In this document: positions 58,678 to 64,000 of the stretch, piece after piece
Position numbering within the stretch: the first letter of the stretch is position 1
Layout: the number at the start of each line of letters is the position of its first letter
From: Rossellomorea sp. BNER
Lineage (GTDB): Bacteria > Bacillota > Bacilli > Bacillales > Bacillaceae_B
Assembly: GCA_024213275.1 (NCBI GenBank)
Contig: JANAVG010000015.1
Span: forward strand, 62,001-126,000
Direction: 5' to 3'
Length of the DNA stretch: 64,000 bases
The notes under the pieces: generated by a model
What the model saw: the letters and a program-made list of their open reading frames with translations, nothing else
Told to the model about the DNA's origin: nothing
Databases searched by the model: none
Made by a program: the position numbers and the translations under genes

Positions 58678-59955
58678 TTACTTCAAGTTATCCCAAGTAT
58701 CCTGGAAACGTTGTATTAATGTTTCATAATCAATCTTCCCAGCAGCATATTCTTGAATGGAAGCTGCAAACTCCTTATTCGCTCCGTCTGGCCATCTGAA
58801 CCATGTCCAAGGAATTGTCTTCTCTTCCTTAGAATATTCAAGAATGGATTCCCCTAATGAACCTAAACCAGTTGGCTCAATGTTATCAAATGCTGGAATA
58901 AAGGCAAATTCTTCGGTTAAATAACGTTTTCCGGTTTCAGAAGAAACCATCCAGTTCAAGAATAGCTTTGCCTCTTCAAGGTGCTCAGAATTCTTGTTCA
59001 ATACCCAGTTATTTGGTACTCCTACAGGTAAACGATTCGCCTCCGCATCATTGCTTATCGGAATTGGCAGGAAGCCCATGTTGATATCTGGATTGATTTC
59101 GTAAATCATATTCTCAGTCCAGTTTCCTTGTTGAAGCATGGCTGTTTCACCAGAAGCGAATAGCGTCACTTGTGTATTGTAGTCCGTTGTTAAAGGGTTA
59201 TCATTTCCAAAGTCAATCTCCGTATCGATGACTTCTTTAAATTGCTTAAACTTCTCATTTCCCACCATGGTTTCCGATCCATCATTTAACCCTTCAATAA
59301 AAGCAATAGGATCCTCTTGTTGTGCGAACGGGATATTAAGTAAATGCTGGCCAATTACCCACCACTCGCCATATCCAGCTGAGAAAGGAGTAATATCCTT
59401 GTCTTCAAGCTTTTTAGCAGCCGCCTTCAACTCATCAATCGTTTTTGGAGGTTCGGTAATTCCCGCTTTCTTGAATAAATCTTTATTGTAAATAAAGCCA
59501 TACCCTTCTAGATTTACAGGCATTCCATAAAGTTTACCGTCCTCAGCTGTCATTGGTACCTTTCCAATATCCAGTAAATGTTCAACCCATGGCTCACCTG
59601 AGAGATCTGCCAAATGCTCTTTCCAAAGCTCCAGCTCTTTAAAACCGCCATTGTTGAAAATATCAGGCTGTTCACCAGAAGCAAATTTTGCTTTCAATGC
59701 CGCACCATAATCAGCTCCTCCTCCAACCGTCTCAAGCTTAATCTTGATACTCGGATGCTCAGCTTCAAACTCATTAATCATCTCCTGAAGCTGATCAGCG
59801 ATTTCTACCTTGAACTGGAAGAAATCCAGTGTAACAACATCTTCCCCTGATTCAGAACCACCTTCTGAACCCCCGCTGGAATTACTTGAAGAACAACCAG
59901 AAATAATACCTACTACTAAAACAATGGATAAACAAGTAATAAAAATACTCTTCAT
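58678..59955 (-). CDS. Sugar ABC transporter substrate-binding lipoprotein
   Basis: A 425-residue family 1 extracellular solute-binding protein. Lipobox GIISGC puts the lipid-modified Cys at residue 21; a Ser/Gly-rich linker follows (SSSNSSGGSEGGSESGED). The mature protein starts VVTLDFFQFKVEIADQLQEM and continues through typical CUT1 motifs (AKFASGEQPDIFNNGGF, PVNLEGYGFIYNKDLFKKAG, PVGVPNNWVLNKNS). It would deliver an oligosaccharide or glycoside to the permeases encoded upstream. The intervening stem-loop at 59994 may raise its expression relative to the permeases. Confidence 0.93.
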   Translation of the reverse strand: MKSIFITCLSIVLVVGIISGCSSSNSSGGSEGGSESGEDVVTLDFFQFKVEIADQLQEMINEFEAEHPSIKIKLETVGGGADYGAALKAKFASGEQPDIFNNGGFKELELWKEHLADLSGEPWVEHLLDIGKVPMTAEDGKLYGMPVNLEGYGFIYNKDLFKKAGITEPPKTIDELKAAAKKLEDKDITPFSAGYGEWWVIGQHLLNIPFAQQEDPIAFIEGLNDGSETMVGNEKFKQFKEVIDTEIDFGNDNPLTTDYNTQVTLFASGETAMLQQGNWTENMIYEINPDINMGFLPIPISNDAEANRLPVGVPNNWVLNKNSEHLEEAKLFLNWMVSSETGKRYLTEEFAFIPAFDNIEPTGLGSLGESILEYSKEEKTIPWTWFRWPDGANKEFAASIQEYAAGKIDYETLIQRFQDTWDNLK

Positions 59956-59993
59956 AAAAGCATTGACCTCCTTGTCAATCGTTTAATTTATAT

Positions 59994-60031
59994 AAGTTTA
60001 CTATCAACCTGTACGGATGGATAGTAAACTT
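59994..60031 (-). repeat. Intra-operon stem-loop between permease and binding-protein genes
   Basis: AAGTTTACTATC and GATAGTAAACTT make a perfect 12-bp stem with a 14-nt loop, ahead of the binding-protein gene, without a T-run. Such structures often protect the downstream mRNA from decay and create differential expression. Confidence 0.75.
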
Positions 60032-60036
60032 GATAT

Positions 60037-60864
60037 CTATTTAATAGAACCTGAAGCAATTCCTTTAATGATGTGCTTTTGTAAAAACAGGAAGAAGACG
60101 ATAATCGGCATAATCCCAAGCACCAATGCCGCTAATCCCATGTCCCATTGCTTCGTATATTGTGCAAAGAAGGAGCTTGTTGCAAGTGGGATTGTCCGTA
60201 ACTCCGCGTCTTGGAGCACTAGTAAAGGCAAGAGGAAATCATTCCAAATCCAAAGCGTATTTAAAATGATAACCGTTACTGTAATCGGTTTTAATAACGG
60301 AAATACGATTCTCCAAAATACTCCGAATTCGCTGCAGCCATCCATCTTGGCTGATTCTTCAATTTCAATTGGAACGGTTTTTACGAAACCATGGTAGAGA
60401 AATAAGGAAAGTGGAACACCGAAACCAAAGTACATAATAATGAGCCCCGGAATACTGTTGGTAAGACCTAATGTTCCACCTAGCTTCATCAAGGGAATCA
60501 TCACGGTTTGAAAAGGAATGACCATGGCGGAAACAAACAGAACAAATAGGATTTTACTAAACCTCCCAGGCGTTCTTACCATCTTCCAAGCAGCCATCGA
60601 ACTAATGATAACGAGCCCAATATTACTAACCACAGTGATGATGACGGAATTCCAAAAAGCCCTTGGAAAATTTATGACATCCCACACCTTTATATAGTTT
60701 GTAAATAAAAACTCTTTCGGCCATGCGGCAGCATCCATTAATATTTCCGCAAAACCTTTCACCGAGTTTATGAAAACAAAGTAAAATGGGATAAGGAAAA
60801 TGATGCCCAATAGTATTCCAATGATCTCTAAAACAAATGTCTTTTTCGTATAGTTAGGATTCAC
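60037..60864 (-). CDS. Sugar ABC transporter permease (YesQ/MalG-type)
   Basis: A 275-residue CUT1 inner-membrane permease with six helices. The EAA loop is IEIEESAKMDGCSEFGVFWR followed by IVFPLLKP, which contacts the ATPase. N-terminal LEIIGILLGIIFLIPFYFVF and FTNYIKVWDVINFPRAFWNS are MalG-like. It starts at GTG 60864, overlapping the TAG of the preceding permease by one base, so the two are coupled. No ATPase gene is in the locus; a shared MsmX-like ATPase is presumed. Confidence 0.92.
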   Translation of the reverse strand: MNPNYTKKTFVLEIIGILLGIIFLIPFYFVFINSVKGFAEILMDAAAWPKEFLFTNYIKVWDVINFPRAFWNSVIITVVSNIGLVIISSMAAWKMVRTPGRFSKILFVLFVSAMVIPFQTVMIPLMKLGGTLGLTNSIPGLIIMYFGFGVPLSLFLYHGFVKTVPIEIEESAKMDGCSEFGVFWRIVFPLLKPITVTVIILNTLWIWNDFLLPLLVLQDAELRTIPLATSSFFAQYTKQWDMGLAALVLGIMPIIVFFLFLQKHIIKGIASGSIK

Positions 60865-61805
60865 TATGCCTCAACCTCCTTTTTCTTCGTCATCATCACT
60901 TGAATTGTCGTGAAAACTGCAACAACGATGAAGAATAGAATCGATTTAGCTGTTCCTAATCCATAGCGATTGTTTTGGAAAGCTTCCTGATAGATATTAA
61001 TAGCGACTGACTGTGTCGAGTTAAATGGTCCTCCACCTGTTAAGGAAAGATTCAAATCAAATATTTTAAATGCCATGGAAATCGTCAAGAAGAAACAAAT
61101 CGTAAATGCAGGCAAGATTAAAGGAATAATAATCTTCGTCAAAAGTGTCCAGCTTGAGGCACCATCCATCCTCGCCGCTTCTATTAAGGATTGATCTACT
61201 CCCTGTAGGGCAGCAATATAGATGACCATCATATATCCACTAATCTGCCATGCAAATACAATCACAATTCCCCAGAAAGCCGTTTTCTCATCTCCAAGCC
61301 AAGGCATTTTAAAGAATTCAATATCCGTTAAATTCCCGACTGAGGCAAATCCTTTTACGAAAATAAACTGCCAAATAAAGCCAAGTAGCAATCCACCGAT
61401 GACATTCGGGATAAAAAATACTGTTCGTAAAATATTCCGTGTCTTCAATGCTGCATTCAATAGTAAGGCTAAGCTGAATCCAATTAAATTACTAATCACA
61501 ACAGCAGCGAACATAAATTTTGTTGTAAACAAAAAGGAATCAAAAAAAGTCGGATCGTTAGTAAAAATCTGAATATAATTCTCGATTCCCACCCATTCCA
61601 CAACTGAGCTAACACCATTCCATGAAGTAAAAGAATAATAAAGCCCCATTATAAAAGGGAGAATTTGTATCACAAGAAAAAATATAAGTGCCGGACCAAC
61701 AAAAGCAGAGTAAGTAAGGATTCTTTTCCAGTTCACCCTTCTTTTTGGGACGCTATTCATTATTGGTCTTGTATTTCCTATTTTTGTTTCTAGTTTCGTA
61801 TTCAA
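60864..61805 (-). CDS. Sugar ABC transporter permease (YesP/MalF-type)
   Basis: A 313-residue CUT1 permease with six membrane helices and the EAA loop QSLIEAARMDGASSWTLLTK followed by IIIPLILPAF. The cytosolic N-terminus is basic (RPIMNSVPKRRVNWKRIL). It is the first gene of the locus; translation appears to start with TTG 61805 after AGGGTGGTG. A cre-like site immediately upstream predicts repression by CcpA. It forms the heterodimeric channel with the 60037-60864 product. Confidence 0.92.
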   Translation of the reverse strand: MNTKLETKIGNTRPIMNSVPKRRVNWKRILTYSAFVGPALIFFLVIQILPFIMGLYYSFTSWNGVSSVVEWVGIENYIQIFTNDPTFFDSFLFTTKFMFAAVVISNLIGFSLALLLNAALKTRNILRTVFFIPNVIGGLLLGFIWQFIFVKGFASVGNLTDIEFFKMPWLGDEKTAFWGIVIVFAWQISGYMMVIYIAALQGVDQSLIEAARMDGASSWTLLTKIIIPLILPAFTICFFLTISMAFKIFDLNLSLTGGGPFNSTQSVAINIYQEAFQNNRYGLGTAKSILFFIVVAVFTTIQVMMTKKKEVEA

Positions 61806-61829
61806 CCAATCTCACCACCCTAGTTAAAA

Positions 61830-61843
61830 TGTAAACGTTTTCT
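61830..61843. promoter_or_regulatory. cre site (CcpA) at the ABC operon promoter
   Basis: TGTAAACGTTTTCT fits the catabolite-responsive consensus TGWAARCGYTWWCW at every position. On the minus strand it follows a TATAAT just upstream, so CcpA would block the start of transcription. Confidence 0.85.
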
Positions 61844-61945
61844 ATTATTATAAAGGTGGATCAATCAAATATAGGGGAACTCAATTGACGTAATAGGGAT
61901 AAAATATTGACTGTATTTTCAGATTATTTTAAAATCAAGGATTTT

Positions 61946-62141
61946 ATTGAAAGGCTTTTTCCAAAAGATTGTTGTTTTATAAATAGATATTTTTCAAGCA
62001 AACGATCTATAAAGAAGTTGATTGGAGAGGAAGGTGCGAGATTCCTGCGGGAGTGGCGGGAAGCAAGCAACCTTTCGCTGCAATAAACCACTACTCTTTT
62101 TTGATAATAGCAACAAAACTCAGGAAAACAACCTATTGAAA
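61946..62141. repeat. Repeat family D copy with GCGGGA insertion
   Basis: Starts GAAAGGCTTTTTCCAAAAGA and ends AGGAAAACAACCTATTGAAA. The interior carries GCGAGATTCCTGCGGGAG then TGGCGGGAAGC, a GC-rich word that recurs in many Bacillus intergenic regions to my knowledge. It fills the gap between the permease and PhoX genes. Confidence 0.65.
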
Positions 62142-62172
62142 AACCCCTGCTACCCAGTAGTAACAGAGGTTC
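62141..62172 (-). terminator. Terminator of the phoX-like gene
   Basis: Minus-strand AACCTCTG and CAGGGGTT pair around an inner TACTACTGGGTA, followed by five T residues. Confidence 0.75.
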
Positions 62173-62183
62173 ACTTTACTTTC

Positions 62184-63686
62184 TTATAACTTTAAAGGTA
62201 CTCCATGACGAAGAAATGCCGCCGCTTCTAAATCAGAAATTCCGTTGACTTTGGCGATTTCTTGTGAATGTGCTGAAATTTTTGGTGCAAAATTTGCTGG
62301 AGGTGCAGCATGTCCCATATAGCGCTGCCTTGCAGGGTTACGTCCAGGGAATGGCCCCCAAATGGCAAATGTGATTCCAGGTGATTGAATATTAAGGAAA
62401 AATGTTTTTCCATCTGGAGAGAATGTAGGTCCACAGAATTCAGATCCATTAAGACGGTTATTGGCAAACGGGTATACTTCCCCTTCTGGTGTGATCCCCA
62501 TGACACGGTTACCATTCCCACCATCTTCAGCAAATAACAGATCCCCCCACGGTGTAATACATATATTGTCTGGGCTTTCCATTTCGTTTGCTTCCGTTCC
62601 TTCATAGAAAAGTTCTAACGTTTCAGTTGCTGGAATGTACCGATAAATTTGACCAAGTCGCTTTTCCCCGCCTGCTGTATCATCAAACCAGAAAACACCA
62701 CCTGCAAAGTAAGCTCCTTCTAAACGGTTAAAACGTACACATCCATTTGTTAGAGCATCATCATGAGGTTCTTCTTTATTCACATCTTTCCAGACTACAC
62801 CAAATCGTTGCCCAGGATTCATGAAATCTGCATCTGGATTCTTCTTTTCCTCAATCGCCATCGCTTGAAGCTTTCCACCTTTTTGCAGTGCACCTGGCCG
62901 TTTACTTGTGTCATTTGGGATATAGCGGTAAAGAAAGCTTGAACGTTCATCGTTAGTAGGATCGTCGGGATCAATTTTCCCACGGAAATCATCTTCTGTT
63001 AAGTACACGATTCCAGTGGCTGGATCAATCGCTGTTGCTTCATGGGAGAAAAAGCCCATATCTCTTATAGGTGTTTTCGATAGATTGTTCTCAGGTTCAT
63101 TTGGCATAACCTCGAATACGTATCCGTGATCATCTGTACGATTTTCCTCACATGTTAACCATGTCCCCCAAGGTGTAGGTCCTCCTGCACAGTTTTGGAG
63201 GGATCCAGAAGAAGTTACATATTCTGAAAATAATCTACGATCCGGCCCAATAACAAGTGCTGTCGTTCCCCCTGGAGCTTGTCTATTATATGGATTTTTT
63301 CCAGGTACGGCAGATTCTGATCCACTCAATTCGTGGTTACGTACTAAAATCGTTAAATGGCCAGGACCTTGGAATGCGGCCATGCCGTCAAAATCACCAG
63401 GAATCGGGGCACCATTTGTCATTCTCTTTCCTTCTTCCGAAATAATACGGTACTGGAATCCTTTTGGAAGATCAATCACCCCACCAGGATCCTTGACTAA
63501 TGGCCCAAAACCACTAAAGGAATTTTGCCCTTTGTTCGGATTTCCATTTGATTTTGCAAATGATGCAGTTGGATTCATTCCCATCAATCCCGCAGAGCCA
63601 AGTGTTAAGGCAACCGTACTCATTCCACCTAATTTGATAAAATCTCGTCTATTCAAGTTTTTCCGTCCGCTTTCCTGTCTTGTCAT
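62184..63686 (-). CDS. PhoX-type alkaline phosphatase (DUF839), Tat-exported
   Basis: A 500-residue DUF839 protein. The twin-arginine signal RKNLNRRDFIKLGG (Arg13-Arg14) followed by a hydrophobic segment and ASFA-KS directs folded export. The beta-propeller sequence has VRNHELSGSESAVPGKNPYN, GAPIPGDFDGMAAF, WGTWLTCEENRTDDHGYVFE and EDGGNGNRVMGITPEGEVYP, which in PhoX carry Ca and Fe ligands (Glu, Cys-Glu-Glu-Asn). Relatives hydrolyse phosphomonoesters and release phosphate. The C-terminus is LRHGVPLKL. AGGAGG sits before ATG. Function is inferred by family; not all DUF839 proteins are proven phosphatases. Confidence 0.85.
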   Translation of the reverse strand: MTRQESGRKNLNRRDFIKLGGMSTVALTLGSAGLMGMNPTASFAKSNGNPNKGQNSFSGFGPLVKDPGGVIDLPKGFQYRIISEEGKRMTNGAPIPGDFDGMAAFQGPGHLTILVRNHELSGSESAVPGKNPYNRQAPGGTTALVIGPDRRLFSEYVTSSGSLQNCAGGPTPWGTWLTCEENRTDDHGYVFEVMPNEPENNLSKTPIRDMGFFSHEATAIDPATGIVYLTEDDFRGKIDPDDPTNDERSSFLYRYIPNDTSKRPGALQKGGKLQAMAIEEKKNPDADFMNPGQRFGVVWKDVNKEEPHDDALTNGCVRFNRLEGAYFAGGVFWFDDTAGGEKRLGQIYRYIPATETLELFYEGTEANEMESPDNICITPWGDLLFAEDGGNGNRVMGITPEGEVYPFANNRLNGSEFCGPTFSPDGKTFFLNIQSPGITFAIWGPFPGRNPARQRYMGHAAPPANFAPKISAHSQEIAKVNGISDLEAAAFLRHGVPLKL

Positions 63687-63747
63687 TTATATAAAGCCTC
63701 CTATTTTCTATCAAACTAGTTTTATTGGAAATATGTTAATTAAAGTA

Positions 63748-64000
63748 TTATTTATCTTCACCAGCTGTTTGCTTTGCTTCAAATGTCCATTCAAGAGCTA
63801 ATGAATCTCCTTGAAAGATATTTTGATCTTCACCATTATCAACGAAATTGAACTTTACTAGTAGCTCATGTTCTGAGCCCGCTGGAAGACCCTTTTCACC
63901 TAACCATGGATAGAATACGTGTTGGTCCACTGCTTCAGGTTTCATATTTTGAAGATCTGCAAGGGTTGTTTTATAGATCACTTCATGTATGTTATCTACG
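63748..64000 (-). CDS. Camelysin/TasA-like secreted protein, 3' fragment cut by window edge
   Basis: The reverse frame is open to the window end (VDNIHEVIYKTTLADLQNMK), so only the C-terminal 83 residues are seen. The ending GSEHELLVKFNFVDNGEDQN then IFQGDSLALEWTFEAKQTAG EDK is the C-terminal signature of the TasA/CalY (camelysin, M73) family of biofilm-fibre and surface proteins. An internal GTG at 63981 is not the start. The usual partner sipW and the N-terminal signal peptide would lie beyond 64000. The next gene downstream is the PhoX-like gene, 61 bases away. Confidence 0.75.
   Translation of the reverse strand, partial: VDNIHEVIYKTTLADLQNMKPEAVDQHVFYPWLGEKGLPAGSEHELLVKFNFVDNGEDQNIFQGDSLALEWTFEAKQTAGEDK

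Noticed and set aside
62228..62605. 125-aa minus-strand frame in the PhoX region
   Set aside because: Alternative frame of the same strand; the PhoX frame has the family motifs.
1..64000. tRNA, rRNA, prophage or insertion sequence
   Set aside because: No tRNA cloverleaf, rRNA segment, integrase or transposase was recognised on reading the window; a tRNAscan/ISfinder run would settle this.

Overview
The window looks like the chromosome of a spore-forming, low-GC Gram-positive bacterium of the family Bacillaceae. Evidence: strong AGGAGG-type ribosome binding sites with frequent TTG/GTG starts, sporulation genes (spoVR, prkA, yhbH, a CotF-like coat gene, a KinB-like kinase), a T-box leader, and gene order shared with the yhb-yhc-yhd part of the Bacillus subtilis chromosome (yhcT, yhcU, yhcX, pgcA, yhcY-yhcZ-yhdA, yhdB, yhdC; and trmL, queG, yhbB, prkA, yhbH). 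The genus cannot be fixed from the sequence alone. There is no rRNA, tRNA, insertion sequence, prophage or CRISPR array. Intergenic spaces are rich in small repeat elements.

Layout. 1-0.8 kb: cadC repressor and the first codons of a cadmium/zinc ATPase. 0.8-8.5 kb: ion transport and membrane proteins (KtrB-like K+ channel subunit, NhaP2-like antiporter, three YitT/YczE paralogues) with a secreted His-rich protein and a kinase-like protein. 8.6-13 kb: spoVR, an MFS transporter, ynfA, yhdC and yhdB. 13.3-25.3 kb: the azoreductase/yhcZ/yhcY operon, an SDR, pgcA, yhcX, an alpha-glucosidase, a BdbC-type disulfide pair, yhcU and yhcT. 25.5-33.5 kb: quinone/electrophile defence (WrbA-like and DoxX genes with an MhqR-type operator, a YodB/YodC-like divergent pair), an aldo-keto reductase, a HelD-type helicase and an orphan sensor kinase. 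33.6-43.5 kb: a purine permease, spore-related genes, a pyrroline-5-carboxylate reductase, an APH-fold kinase, and yhbH-[two small paralogues]-prkA. 44-51 kb: a nitroreductase, trmL, yhbB, queG, a free-standing B3/B4 (PheRS-editing-like) protein, then a Phe-type T-box ahead of an Na+-dependent amino-acid transporter, and a maltose acetyltransferase. 51.3-61.8 kb: a carbohydrate locus with ABC permeases and binding protein, a YesM/YesN-type two-component system, ThuA, two Gfo/Idh/MocA oxidoreductases and a TIM-barrel isomerase. 62-64 kb: a Tat-exported PhoX-type phosphatase and the 3' end of a camelysin/TasA-like gene.

Most interesting points: (1) the B3/B4 protein beside a T-box transporter whose specifier reads Phe, suggesting one phenylalanine-related theme; (2) two tandem small paralogues of unknown function between prkA and yhbH; (3) a sugar locus that has import, sensing, two oxidoreductases, ThuA and an isomerase but no glycosidase, suggesting oxidative (3-keto) glycoside breakdown; (4) at least four families of structured intergenic repeats and two degenerate short-period tandem arrays; (5) an MhqR-like operator upstream of doxX, with a YodB/YodC-like pair nearby. 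Function calls rest on motif recognition and remembered family features; no database search was run.
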